A DNA stretch of 64,000 nucleotides. It comes from Glaciecola sp. UBA2563. Its GTDB lineage: Bacteria; Pseudomonadota; Gammaproteobacteria; Enterobacterales; Alteromonadaceae. Shown here one piece after another: positions 18,076-26,962 of this stretch. Made by a program: the position numbers and the translations under genes. The notes beneath the pieces are model-generated. The model had not been told where the DNA came from and made no database searches. It saw only the letters and a list, made by a program, of their open reading frames with translations. Within the stretch, counting starts at the first letter, position 1. Each line of letters begins with the position of its first letter. The stretch spans positions 1-64,000 of the forward strand of contig DDLV01000116.1 of the NCBI GenBank assembly GCA_002340325.1. Reading direction: 5' to 3'.

Positions 18076-18681
18076 ATGGCGAGATACCTTATAGCACTTG
18101 TATTAGCGGGCAGTATAACCTTAGGTTTGTTGTTCCTTATGCAGTACTTAATTAAAACGGGTGGTGGTGAAGCCATTGAACCTCCTCAAGGTAAAGTCTT
18201 GGACTTTGTTCGAGTGAAGCAAGAAGAGCAAGTCGAACAAAAAGATCGCAAGCCACGTAAGCCCCCTAAACCTGAAGAGCCGCCGCCGCAGATGGAAGCG
18301 CCACCTATGGAGTCAAGTGCTGCCGATGCTGGTGATGGCGGTATGAGCTTTGCTGCGGACGTCAGTGCTGATGTTGGTCTTGAAGGCGGTGTGAATCTTG
18401 GTGCAGGGGATGGTGATTTTGTGCCAATTGCGCGTCAGCAGGCGGTTTATCCTCGGCGTGCGATGCAGCGCGGAATACAAGGATACGTAATTGTCGAATT
18501 TACGGTGACGAAATTAGGAACGGTCAAAGATCCCGTTGTCATAAGCGCTGAACCAGAGGGCATATTTGAGCAAGCTGCAATCAATTCAGTACTGGGATAT
18601 AAGTACAAAGCTAGGGTAATAAACGGTGAACCAGTGGATGTAGCAGGTGTGCAAACGCAAGTGACTTTCGAATTGAACTAG
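18076..18681 (+). CDS. tonB: Energy transducer TonB (TonB2-type)
   Basis: A 201-residue TonB with one N-terminal helix (about 5-25), a short Lys/Pro linker (about 55-80, DRKPRKPPKPEEPPPQMEAPP) and a C-terminal TonB_C domain (about 115-200, FVPIARQQAVYPRRAMQRGIQGYVIVEFTV). The short linker is typical of TonB2-type proteins rather than of E. coli TonB. It transmits energy from the ExbBD complexes to outer-membrane receptors, presumably the one at 11949-14606. Confidence 0.93.
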   Translation: MARYLIALVLAGSITLGLLFLMQYLIKTGGGEAIEPPQGKVLDFVRVKQEEQVEQKDRKPRKPPKPEEPPPQMEAPPMESSAADAGDGGMSFAADVSADVGLEGGVNLGAGDGDFVPIARQQAVYPRRAMQRGIQGYVIVEFTVTKLGTVKDPVVISAEPEGIFEQAAINSVLGYKYKARVINGEPVDVAGVQTQVTFELN

Positions 18682-18719
18682 CCGTTGTTTAAGGAATGAA
18701 TTTAGGTGTGATATACGAT

Positions 18720-20048
18720 ATGAAAAAGATGCGAGTATTTTCAGTATTTTCAATTCTCTCGTTTGCAGGGATTTTTCATCTGTTGTTTTCCATGTCGGTT
18801 GCAACCACGCTGTCATTTGGGGTGGTGACTGAGAGTGTTGCGCAAAATGCCCCTAAAACAAGGCGAGTACCTACATTAAGAGCACGTGTATATGAACAGT
18901 TAGCGAGAGCGCAAACAGAGAGTGAAGCCGGAAATGTCACCGGCGCAATTGAAATTCTCGATGACGTAAAGGCTAAAATTAGCAGTATGAACCCGTATGA
19001 AATTGCGACCATGTACAATTTTTATGGATTCATTTACTACGAACAAGAAAACTTTCCGAAAACCATTGAGTCTTTTGAGCTTGCTATTGAGCAAACGCCG
19101 ATTCCAGTGGGGTTTGAGCAAACCGCGCTTTATAGTCTTGCTCAGCTGAATATGGTTGAAGGCGACTATAAAAAAGTTATCGACTATTTAGAAAGGTGGG
19201 AAGCGTTAGCGACTGGCGATATACCACCTCGCAACATGATTTTAAAAGCCCAAGCGCTCTACCAAGATAAGCAGTACAAGGACGCGGGCTCATTAATTGA
19301 AACCGCAATTGCTGCGCATGAAGCCGAAGGCTACTTGCCTGATGAAAATTGGTTAGTTTTGCAACGAGCCATTTACTACGAGCTCAAGCAACCGGTAAAA
19401 GTCAAAGACACCATCGCTAAGCTCATTCGCTTATATGACACACCACGATATTGGATCCAACTCGCGGGTATGTACGGTGAGCTTGAGCAGAATGAAAAGC
19501 AATTGGCAACTATGGAAATTGCTTACCAGAGAGGTTATGTCACTTCTGGTAGCGATATATTTATGTTGTCACAGCTATATTATTTCAACGGCATACCCTA
19601 TAAGGGCGCTCGCCTCATGGAAGAAGGTTTATCGACAGGCGCGCTTGAGGAAAATCTACGTAACACCCGCTTCCTCGCGCAGTCTTGGCAGGCCGCGCGT
19701 GAAGACAATAAAGCAATCGATGCGTTTGAAGTGGCTGCAGGATTGTCAGAAGACGGTGAACTGGATGCACAGTTAGCACTACTATATTACAACAATGATA
19801 AATTTGATAAAGCGATAGAATCTTCAAATAGAGCCATTGAAAAAGGCAGTCTACGCAACGCCGGTAACACTTATATGGTATTAGGCTTGTCTCTTTATAA
19901 CAAACGTCAATTTGCCGAAGCACTCGATACGCTAGCAAAAGCCGAAGAGTTTGCGCCGAGCCGCGCATCTGCCCGCCAGTGGCGTGGATTTGTTGAGCGA
20001 GAGAAAAATACATACGAAGCGCGTATTGCTCTGGAGAGTGCTGGTTAG
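18720..20048 (+). CDS. TPR-repeat periplasmic protein of the TonB module
   Basis: A protein of about 442 residues with an N-terminal hydrophobic export segment (MKKMRVFSVFSILSFAGIFH and a second hydrophobic stretch, ending near ESVAQ) and multiple tetratricopeptide repeats (for example ATMYNFYGFIYYEQENFPKTIESFELAIE and AQLALLYYNNDKFDKAIESSNRAIEKG). An upstream ATG at 18696 sits directly against an AAGGA, so the downstream start is preferred; the choice is uncertain. It is the last gene of the six-gene TonB module and probably a scaffold for the periplasmic complex. Confidence 0.85.
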   Translation: MKKMRVFSVFSILSFAGIFHLLFSMSVATTLSFGVVTESVAQNAPKTRRVPTLRARVYEQLARAQTESEAGNVTGAIEILDDVKAKISSMNPYEIATMYNFYGFIYYEQENFPKTIESFELAIEQTPIPVGFEQTALYSLAQLNMVEGDYKKVIDYLERWEALATGDIPPRNMILKAQALYQDKQYKDAGSLIETAIAAHEAEGYLPDENWLVLQRAIYYELKQPVKVKDTIAKLIRLYDTPRYWIQLAGMYGELEQNEKQLATMEIAYQRGYVTSGSDIFMLSQLYYFNGIPYKGARLMEEGLSTGALEENLRNTRFLAQSWQAAREDNKAIDAFEVAAGLSEDGELDAQLALLYYNNDKFDKAIESSNRAIEKGSLRNAGNTYMVLGLSLYNKRQFAEALDTLAKAEEFAPSRASARQWRGFVEREKNTYEARIALESAG

Positions 20049-20072
20049 AAAGCTCGTCATTGCGATGAAATT

Positions 20073-20253
20073 CTAATGCTGTTCGTTTAAGCTGGCTATC
20101 TAGCTGCGGCATGCTGACATTTAAAAGACGCTTTGCACCATCCCTGGTCGCTTCGGCTCGTGGGGTTCTCGCCACGGAGTGGATGCACGAGCACACTTTT
20201 AATTGTCAACATCCCTCCGCTAGGCGCATTGACGCTTAAACGAACAGCATTAG
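20073..20253 (+). repeat. Dispersed intergenic repeat, copy A
   Basis: The outer arms are a perfect 20-bp inverted repeat (20073-20092 with 20234-20253; CTAATGCTGTTCGTTTAAGC and its complement). The core at 20103-20223 matches copies at 26723-26845 and 33517-33651 (shared blocks GCTGCGG, TAAAAGACGCT, GTTCTCG, AGTGGATG, CATCCCTCCG). The arms differ from those of copy B. The 7-mer GATGAAA occurs on both sides, at 20064-20070 and 20253-20259. Confidence 0.85.
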
Positions 20254-20323
20254 ATGAAAATCGCAATCTCGTTGGGTGTTCCGCTGAACGGAAGTAGTTT
20301 TTAATCCATACCAGAAGCGGTCA

Positions 20324-20358
20324 GGAGGTCCCGTTTTCCAACGGGATGATGTTTCTTC
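20324..20358 (-). repeat. REP-like palindrome, second copy of the GTCCCGTT hairpin
   Basis: GGTCCCGTTTTCCAACGGGATGATGTTTCTTC is the reverse-orientation counterpart of the hairpin at 14684-14722. It may also serve as terminator for the TPR gene or for the convergent DUF1707 gene. Confidence 0.6.
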
Positions 20359-20376
20359 GTAGATAAGTGTTACGTA

Positions 20377-21030
20377 TTATTTAATATCAAACATCTTCTT
20401 CATTTGATTGGCAAACGCTATGAACTGTTCTTTCGCAGTGCGTTTGTGTTTCACTTTGGTGTCCGACATGATTGCCGTTCCAAGCAATCGGATGTTAGGG
20501 GCTTGCTTGCCGGCAATTGAGGCTGAACGATCTTTTACCGAGCTTAAAATGTTGTTTACTGACGTAGTAACGTTAACATCTTCAGGGACAAAAATGGTTT
20601 GGTCGCTCATTAGTGAAAAAATTTCAATCGTAACAGACGAACTTGTAAAAACTGCATTGGTAAAGTCGAGCTTTAAATTCCCCATGATGCAGTAGCATTT
20701 CATATAAGAAGGGACAATCCAGCGTCCAGTTTTTTCTGTGGTTGACAATATAGCTGTATAAGTAGATGCATCCTCTTGTGCTGTGGGGTCAATTTTTACA
20801 GAAAACGTTGTGTCTCGATGTTGTTTTATTTGTTCATCTTCTGATGGCTTTAAATCAGCCACTTCTTTAACAATTTCGTGATGGTCAGTGCTTGCTATCA
20901 CAATGTCCAGACGCCTCTCAAATGCCTCTTCGGAGATCACCGCATGACTGTAGTTATAAATCAAGGTATCGATCGTTTCTTGTCTGACTTGTTCAATCGG
21001 TCGATCTGATAATATTACATTAGATGTCAT
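20377..21030 (-). CDS. DUF1707 and LiaF-like domain protein
   Basis: A 217-residue soluble protein. The N-terminal part (about 7-60: SDRPIEQVRQETIDTLIYNY, ISEEAFERRLDIVIAS) matches the DUF1707/SHOCT-like helical module. The C-terminal part (about 105-190: CYCIMGNLKLDFTNAVFTSSSVTIEIFSLMSDQTIFVPEDVNV) resembles the beta-helical LiaF/YvqF cell-envelope stress domain. The start has GAAGGGA 7 bases upstream. It probably acts in envelope-stress signalling, but no liaRS-like pair is adjacent. Confidence 0.75.
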   Translation of the reverse strand: MTSNVILSDRPIEQVRQETIDTLIYNYSHAVISEEAFERRLDIVIASTDHHEIVKEVADLKPSEDEQIKQHRDTTFSVKIDPTAQEDASTYTAILSTTEKTGRWIVPSYMKCYCIMGNLKLDFTNAVFTSSSVTIEIFSLMSDQTIFVPEDVNVTTSVNNILSSVKDRSASIAGKQAPNIRLLGTAIMSDTKVKHKRTAKEQFIAFANQMKKMFDIK

Positions 21031-21395
21031 TTACACTTCCCTTCTAGAAGATAATTCAAGCATCAAAATAAGGATGCCATGATATGCACACGCTAAACAA
21101 TTTAGTTTTGTTACAAATTATGTGTTTAAATTTCTCTCACCGACATTTTTGCATATTACGGACCACAAATTAAACCCATGATAAAACAATCACATACGAC
21201 ATTTTGCAATTTGTTTTTTGGGCATAACCTTCACTTTTTGGTGTATTTGACCAATTTTTCTAAATGTTATTTCTGCCTAACAAACGTCAAAAACCACAAT
21301 ATTTCGCCATGTTTCTGGGTGTAGATCAATGTTCCTATCTGAGTAATCAAGTAATCTGTATCTGTTAATAATTATTTTTATGGGCGAAGAAGTAA
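21031..21395. other. Divergent intergenic region without recognised elements
   Basis: These 365 AT-rich bases separate the leftward DUF1707 gene from the rightward CoA-transferase gene and must hold both promoters. I see no convincing operator, hairpin or short ORF. Poly-T tracts near 21151 and 21211 could be upstream-element-like. Confidence 0.5.
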
Positions 21396-23261
21396 ATGCA
21401 AGCGCCGACATCACAGTTTTCAAATAAAGTTGAGTGGGCCGAGTTTATTAAATCGGGTGATAGGATTTTTATCGGTTCTAATGCTGCAGTGCCAAATGCG
21501 TTAATCGATAGTTTGATTGATGACGCACCTTACCTTCGAGATCTCGAAGTTGTGCATATCGGTACACAATCTCCTGATCGTTGGGCAGAACCAGAATATC
21601 GAGATAGATTCAAAGTCAACACGTTCTTTATAAACGGAAACAAAATCAGACAAGCTGTGGATGAGGGAAGGGCAGACTATACGCCTTGTTTTCTTTCGGA
21701 AATCACTCGGCAATTTACCAATGAAACGCTACCGCTTGATGCTGCGCTCGTAATGGTATCTCCTCCTGATGACCTTGGCTACTGTTCGTTGGGTGTGTCG
21801 GTAGATGTTGTTTTGGAAGCAGCTCGGAGTGCCAAACACATTATTGCCCAAATTAACCCCCTAATGCCGCAAACAAATGGACAGTCTTTTCTCCATGTTT
21901 CAGAGTTCAGCGCGAGTGTTGAAGTTTCTCAGGTGTTACCAGAACTGCCAACAACTTCTTATTCAAAGATTGTTCAGAGAATTGGCCAATATGTTGCGCT
22001 GCTTGTCAATGATAATGCTACTTTACAACTGGGTAATGGCAAGATCCCTGATGCAGTCGTTGATTACTTGCAATACCATGTGAATTTGGGGGTGCATAGT
22101 GAGCTGATCAGCGATGGTATTATGAAGCTTACGCAAAAAGGGGTAATAACTAATCGCGCCAAAACATTTCATCCGGGTAAAACGGTCACCAGTTTTTGTG
22201 TGGGTTCTCAAAACCTTTTCGATTTTGTGGACCAGAATCCACATATTGAGTTTTACCCAAGTTCATACGTCAACAAATCAGCGAATATTGCCAAGAATGA
22301 CGATATGGTAAGCATTAATTCAGCGCTGGAGGTTGACCTTAGCGGGCAGGTGGTTGCTGACAGTATTGGCCATCATTTTTACTCGGGTATCGGTGGGCAA
22401 GTCGATTTTGTAGAAGGCGCAGCCAAATCCAAAAATGGCAAATCAGTCATTGCATTACCCAGTACCGCTAAAAATGGCGAGGTTTCCCGTATCGTTGCAG
22501 ACCTCACAACAGGTGCAGGCGTGGTGACTTCTCGCGGAAATGTTCACTACATTGTCACAGAGTTTGGTATCGCCAGTCTAAAAGGCAAAAGTGTAAGAGA
22601 AAGGGCGCTTGAATTAATCCGCGTTGCACACCCTAAATTCCGAGAAGAATTACTGCTTAAAATACGCCAACGGTTTTGGGTGCCAGATTATCAAAAGCAA
22701 TACCCAACGGATATTCCAGAACTAGGTGACGTACAAATTCAAAAGATAAACCTCGGTAATGAGGAGTTTTATCTGCGACCTCTGAATCCCGCTGACGAAC
22801 GTAAATTGCAAGAATTTTTTTATTCTCATACCAAAGAGTCACTGAGATTACGCTACAACTTTGTTCCGCAGGGGATGACGCGAGAAAAGTCTTGTGATCT
22901 CGTGTCCGTAGACCAGACAAAAGACATTGCACTTACTATTGTAAAACAGGAAGGCTCAAAAATTATCATAGAGGCGGTCGGCAGATATTACCTTTATCCA
23001 GAAGCTAACGCCTGCGAAGCCGCTTTCATAACAAGAGAGAATCAGCACGGTAAAGGTCTCGCAAAAAGACTTTTAAATGAAATGATAAACATCGCGCAAC
23101 AACGAGGTATTTCAAAAATGTTTGCAATGGTCAAAGCAGAAAACAAACCAATGCTAGCGGTTTTTGAGAAAAATGGTTTTAAACGAGTGAAAGGTGAAGA
23201 CATCAAAGAAGTTGAGCTCGTTAAGCAACTGACAACATTGCAAACGGAGGAAACTATATGA
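21396..23261 (+). CDS. Acetyl-CoA hydrolase/transferase fused to a GNAT acetyltransferase
   Basis: A 621-residue bifunctional protein. Residues about 5-430 form an acetyl-CoA hydrolase/CoA-transferase (IFIGSNAAVPNALIDSL near the start; FYSGIGGQVDFVEGAAKSKNGKSVIALPS; HYIVTEFGIASLKGKSVRERALELI near the end of the domain). Residues about 450-605 form a GNAT domain (FYLRPLNPADERKLQEFF, ITRENQHGKGLAKRLLNEMI, VFEKNGFKRV). The stop overlaps the start of the deacetylase-like gene by 4 bases (ATGA), so the two are translationally coupled. The pairing suggests a reversible acylation switch; acs lies 4 kb downstream. Substrates are not known. Confidence 0.88.
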   Translation: MQAPTSQFSNKVEWAEFIKSGDRIFIGSNAAVPNALIDSLIDDAPYLRDLEVVHIGTQSPDRWAEPEYRDRFKVNTFFINGNKIRQAVDEGRADYTPCFLSEITRQFTNETLPLDAALVMVSPPDDLGYCSLGVSVDVVLEAARSAKHIIAQINPLMPQTNGQSFLHVSEFSASVEVSQVLPELPTTSYSKIVQRIGQYVALLVNDNATLQLGNGKIPDAVVDYLQYHVNLGVHSELISDGIMKLTQKGVITNRAKTFHPGKTVTSFCVGSQNLFDFVDQNPHIEFYPSSYVNKSANIAKNDDMVSINSALEVDLSGQVVADSIGHHFYSGIGGQVDFVEGAAKSKNGKSVIALPSTAKNGEVSRIVADLTTGAGVVTSRGNVHYIVTEFGIASLKGKSVRERALELIRVAHPKFREELLLKIRQRFWVPDYQKQYPTDIPELGDVQIQKINLGNEEFYLRPLNPADERKLQEFFYSHTKESLRLRYNFVPQGMTREKSCDLVSVDQTKDIALTIVKQEGSKIIIEAVGRYYLYPEANACEAAFITRENQHGKGLAKRLLNEMINIAQQRGISKMFAMVKAENKPMLAVFEKNGFKRVKGEDIKEVELVKQLTTLQTEETI

Positions 23262-24181
23262 CTATCACGGTAATTTCTAACCCGGTGTGTGCATTGCATA
23301 ATATGGATCCCGATCACCCTGAACACCCAAATAGGCTGCATAAAATTAACGATCAGTTGATTTCGTCTGGATTGGAGTTAGTACTTCGATTTGCCGATGC
23401 AAAGCCAGCCTCCATTGATTATTTGGAATTGGGGCATGATAGGGCATTTGTACAATCTATATTTGACAAAGCGCCAAGAGAAAAGTCTGAGCGCGTATGG
23501 ATCGATGATGACACCATAATGATGGAACATACGCTAAATGCGGCATTATATTCAGCTGGCGCTGGTCGTACTGCTGTTGATCAAGTAATGAACAACGAAA
23601 CGATGCAAGCGTTTTGCGCTGTCAGACCGCCTGGTCATCATGCTGGCTACTCCACATCTTCTGGTTTTTGCTTATTCAATAACATTGCGATTGCGGCAAA
23701 ATATGCGCTGGAAACATATGCATTAAAGCGCGTCGCTATTATCGATTTTGACGTTCATCACGGCAACGGCACGGAAGATATCGTGCAGGGGGATGATCGC
23801 ATACTGTTTTGCTCATCGTTCCAACATCCGTTCTATCCATTTTCAGGGACGGAATATACGGCAAGCAACGTGTTGAATATACCAATCCCAGCGGGCACTC
23901 AGGGCGAAAAGTACTTTGAGCTAGTTGAACCCTGGTGGGAGGCATTAGATGCATTCGCACCCGAGCTAATTTTTATCTCCGCTGGGTTTGACGCACATGC
24001 AGAAGATGATTTAGGTCATTTAAGGCTCGTCGAGGCAGATTATGCCAAAATAACCAACAGATTGATTGAGTTAGCGAAGAAACACTCGCAAGGACGAGTA
24101 GTCAGCATGCTGGAGGGCGGTTATGCCCTAAGTGCGTTGTCGCGCTCAGTTGTTGCGCATTTAAAAGCAATGCTTGTTTAA
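23258..24181 (+). CDS. Class II histone-deacetylase-like (AcuC/acetylpolyamine aminohydrolase) family protein
   Basis: A 307-residue zinc-dependent amidohydrolase. Visible motifs are the substrate-channel RPPGHHAG (His-His charge relay), GFCLFNNIAIAA, the zinc ligands in DFDVHHGNGTEDIV, and FISAGFDAHAEDDLGHLRL with the last Asp ligand, then MLEGGYAL. Such enzymes deacetylate lysine side chains or polyamines. Translational coupling to the GNAT fusion supports a role in reversing its acetylation, as acuA/acuC do for acetyl-CoA synthetase in Bacillus; this functional link is inference. Confidence 0.9.
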   Translation: MTITVISNPVCALHNMDPDHPEHPNRLHKINDQLISSGLELVLRFADAKPASIDYLELGHDRAFVQSIFDKAPREKSERVWIDDDTIMMEHTLNAALYSAGAGRTAVDQVMNNETMQAFCAVRPPGHHAGYSTSSGFCLFNNIAIAAKYALETYALKRVAIIDFDVHHGNGTEDIVQGDDRILFCSSFQHPFYPFSGTEYTASNVLNIPIPAGTQGEKYFELVEPWWEALDAFAPELIFISAGFDAHAEDDLGHLRLVEADYAKITNRLIELAKKHSQGRVVSMLEGGYALSALSRSVVAHLKAMLV

Positions 24182-24358
24182 CGGCACCTTCAATCACGTG
24201 TAAATCAAGATCTAACTATGACAGCTATCAAAGGAAATAGCGCCAAATAAAAATATGAGAATTGAATCTGGATAGAGCTGAATACGTACTACACTGAGTT
24301 AACAATAAGTCTTTGTAGTGCGAAAGCACTCTTTTATATTTATCAGGTTTGAAATTTC

Positions 24359-25411
24359 ATGAAATACTCACCACTAGGAAGCTCTGGGCTTGAAGTATCT
24401 CACGTTTGCTTGGGAAGCATGACGTGGGGCATTCAAAATGATTTGAAAGATGCGACTGAGCAAATTGATTTTGCATTGGATACTGGTATTAATTTTATTG
24501 ATACTGCCGAAATGTATCCCGTTCCGCCATCGCAAGACACGTATGGTGACACTGAACGCATCATAGGCCAGTACTTTGCAAAAAGCAGCAATGATAGAAA
24601 CAATGTAATCATTGCAACCAAAATAGCAGGCGCAGGCTTAAAATATATTAGGCAAGGGACGATGATATCTGGCCGGACAATAACGCAAGCGATAGATGCG
24701 TCATTGGATCGGTTACAAACAGACTATATCGACGTCTATCAATTGCACTGGCCCAATCGTTTCTCCCCGCACTTTGGCAAGCACTGGCCGAATCAAGTGC
24801 TTGCGACTAAACAAAATGCTGCAAAAGAGCGTGAAAGAATGCGTGATATTGTAACGAGCTTAGGAAATGCTGTTGCGTCAGGCAAAATCAGGCATTGGGG
24901 GCTATCAGATGATACGCCATGGGGTATTCATACTTACCTAGAGATATGCAAAGAGCTCGGTGTACCAAAGCCAGTGTCCATTCAAAATGAATTTAGCCTT
25001 CTTCACGCAAAAGATTGGCCATATTTGATTGAGTCTTGTGTTTTTGAGGAGGTAGCGTATCTACCTTGGTCTCCGATAGCGGGAGGATTGCTGTCTGGAA
25101 AGTATCTTAACGGCGCACGGCCAAAAGGCAGCAGATACACGCTCACACAGCGTCAGGGATTGTTTAGAGACACAACCAATTGTGATGGTGCTGTTCAAGG
25201 TTATTGTGATATCGCAGAGCAATATGGAATGACACCAAGTCAACTAGCACTTGCGTGGTGTGCTCAAGTAGACGGTGTAACATCGACCATTATTGGTGCC
25301 ACTACAATGACACAGCTTAAAGAAGATATTGAAGCCTTTACAATTGAGCTATCCCAGGATTGTTTGGATGATATATCAAAAATATTTAAGCAGTATCCTA
25401 TTCCGTTTTAA
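24359..25411 (+). CDS. Aldo/keto reductase (Tas-like)
   Basis: A 350-residue NADPH-dependent aldo/keto reductase. The AKR tetrad and cofactor motifs are visible: DTGINFIDTAEMY (catalytic Asp and Tyr), a lysine in IIATKIAG, LQTDYIDVYQLHWPNR (catalytic His), IRHWGLSDDTPWG, and IIGATTMTQLKEDI near the C-terminus. The length and the MYPVPPSQDTYGDTE insertion match the Tas subfamily of E. coli. The substrate is unknown. It stands alone between the deacetylase and the phosphate transporter, with 178 bases upstream that presumably hold its promoter. Confidence 0.9.
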   Translation: MKYSPLGSSGLEVSHVCLGSMTWGIQNDLKDATEQIDFALDTGINFIDTAEMYPVPPSQDTYGDTERIIGQYFAKSSNDRNNVIIATKIAGAGLKYIRQGTMISGRTITQAIDASLDRLQTDYIDVYQLHWPNRFSPHFGKHWPNQVLATKQNAAKERERMRDIVTSLGNAVASGKIRHWGLSDDTPWGIHTYLEICKELGVPKPVSIQNEFSLLHAKDWPYLIESCVFEEVAYLPWSPIAGGLLSGKYLNGARPKGSRYTLTQRQGLFRDTTNCDGAVQGYCDIAEQYGMTPSQLALAWCAQVDGVTSTIIGATTMTQLKEDIEAFTIELSQDCLDDISKIFKQYPIPF

Positions 25412-25465
25412 TAAAACTTTAATATTAACGCTGTAAAACGAGTGGATACGACTTAGGTAGTTGGT

Positions 25466-26620
25466 ATGACACAAACAAATGAATCTATCGTCTCTGCAGG
25501 AAAACTACAGGGACTTCCAAAACCAGTGCGCTGGAGCTTATTACTCCTACTAGTGGCGCTGATGCTAACGGCTGTAGGATTGATCGGTGGCGGCTTCAAA
25601 ACAGCGACTTCAGACCAAGCTGAACAGTTGTTTGAATTTGCATCTAACCCTGTTCTAGGTCTTATTATCGGTATGGTCGCGACAGCGCTGATCCAATCGT
25701 CAAGCACCGTATCTTCTATCATCGTCGCAATGGTCGCAGGTGGTCTGCCAATAACTATTGCCATTCCAATGATGATGGGGGCTAACATTGGTACGAGTAT
25801 TACAAATACCATTGTCAGTCTCGGTCATATCGGTGACAAAGAAGAATTCCAACGGGCATTCAATGCTGCCACCATTCATGACTTTTTCAATATATTTGCC
25901 GTATTGATTTTTCTGCCTTTGGAAATGGCGTTCGGCATATTAGAGATGCTGAGCGGCGCAATGGTGAGCTTTTTTACCGTTGGGGCCACCGCTGGCGTTG
26001 ATGGTTTTAATCCCGTGAAATTTATTACAGGACCAGCCATCGACGGAGTGAAGATGCTCACATCATCGTTACCCGTTGTGTATGGGGGTATCGCACAAAT
26101 TGTCATTGGACTGGGCCTGATCATTCTCTCGATCACCTACATGGGTAAAATTATGAAGTCACTGATGGTGGGACGAGCCAGAGAAATTCTTCAGAATAGT
26201 CTTGGTAGGGGAGCGGTAACCGGCATATCTTCAGGAACTGTCGTAACAGTACTGGTTCAATCCAGTTCAACGACTACATCATTAATGGTACCGCTTGTAG
26301 GTAACGGAATCGTGACTGCACGCGCCATATACCCTTTTACGCTTGGTGCCAATATAGGCACTTGTATCACAGCAGTTATTGCGGCAATGTCCATAACCGG
26401 GCCAAACGCTAATCTAGCCTTGCAAATAGCCTTCGTGCATTTTAGCTATAACGTGTTAGCTGTGCTTGTCATCTACGGATTGGCATTCTTGAGGGAGTGG
26501 CCACCAAACCTTTCCTATCAGCTATCGTTGAAGGTCGCTGAACAAAAGTTTTATGGCCTTGCGTATATCATAGGTGTGTTCTTTATATTGCCATTGCTCG
26601 CCATTTTGTTTCTGGCTTGA
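25466..26620 (+). CDS. Na/Pi cotransporter family protein
   Basis: A 384-residue membrane protein of the type II sodium-phosphate cotransporter (SLC34/NptA) family. Two inverted QSSS repeats characteristic of the family are present: ALIQSSSTVSSIIVAMVAGG and VLVQSSSTTTSLMVPLVGNG, each followed by an ANIGT motif (MMGANIGTSITNT and TLGANIGTCITAV). It imports or exports phosphate using sodium. Despite the substrate, I see no Pho box in the 54-base upstream gap, so it may not be PhoB-controlled, unlike the 5-20 kb block. Confidence 0.9.
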   Translation: MTQTNESIVSAGKLQGLPKPVRWSLLLLLVALMLTAVGLIGGGFKTATSDQAEQLFEFASNPVLGLIIGMVATALIQSSSTVSSIIVAMVAGGLPITIAIPMMMGANIGTSITNTIVSLGHIGDKEEFQRAFNAATIHDFFNIFAVLIFLPLEMAFGILEMLSGAMVSFFTVGATAGVDGFNPVKFITGPAIDGVKMLTSSLPVVYGGIAQIVIGLGLIILSITYMGKIMKSLMVGRAREILQNSLGRGAVTGISSGTVVTVLVQSSSTTTSLMVPLVGNGIVTARAIYPFTLGANIGTCITAVIAAMSITGPNANLALQIAFVHFSYNVLAVLVIYGLAFLREWPPNLSYQLSLKVAEQKFYGLAYIIGVFFILPLLAILFLA

Positions 26621-26688
26621 TGTTGTCTCAGACTAAACGCTAATCTTTAACATCCAAACTAGAACATATCGAAAGGTTATTCCGTCGT

Positions 26689-26879
26689 AAAACTCATGGA
26701 GTTAGCTTAAGCGATGCAGCTAGCTGCGGTCATGTTCACATGTAAAAGACGCTCTTCAACGTCCATATTCGCTCGGGCTCGCGGGGTTCTCGACACGAAG
26801 TGGATGCGCTCGCACGCTTTTACATGCAAACATACCTCCGTTTCGACGCTGCATCGCTTAAGCTAACTCCATGAGTTTT
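26689..26879 (+). repeat. Dispersed intergenic repeat, copy B
   Basis: The outer arms are a perfect 32-bp inverted repeat (26689-26720 with 26848-26879, ending in AAAACTCATGGAGTTAGC and its complement). The core at 26723-26845 aligns with copies A and C (GCTGCGG, TAAAAGACGCTC, CGCTCGGGCTCG, GACACGAAGTGG, CATACCTCCG). The arm sequence is not shared with copy A apart from GCTTAA. Confidence 0.9.
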
Positions 26880-26933
26880 GTGGTGGGATTGATTTTTTTG
26901 CAGTAATTCTTTCTATATTCACAAGGTAAAAAG

Positions 26934-26962
26934 CAAAAAAAAAGCCGTGTAATTTACACGGC
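26934..26962 (-). terminator. Leftward rho-independent terminator without an obvious gene
   Basis: GCCGTGTAA (26944-26952) and TTACACGGC (26954-26962) form a perfect hairpin; on the minus strand it is followed by a run of nine to ten U (the A run at 26934-26943). It would terminate a leftward transcript beginning between here and acs. No minus-strand ORF is present, so it may end a small RNA. Confidence 0.65.

Larger units (their letters stand above)
20049..20376. other. Intergenic region between convergent genes, filled with repeats
   Basis: The 328 bases between the TPR gene and the DUF1707 gene hold one copy of the large intergenic repeat (20073-20253), a small TTCCGCTGAACGGAA palindrome at about 20279-20293 and a second palindrome (20324-20358). 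No coding potential is seen. Confidence 0.75.

Noticed and set aside
19615..20196. 193-codon minus-strand ORF overlapping the TPR gene and repeat copy A
   Set aside because: It is antisense to a clear TPR protein, runs into the repeat, and its translation has no recognisable features.
25412..25465. A Pho box before the Na/Pi cotransporter gene
   Set aside because: CTGTAAAACGAGTGG resembles one half site, but no second 7-mer in 11-bp register is present and the gap is only 54 bases.
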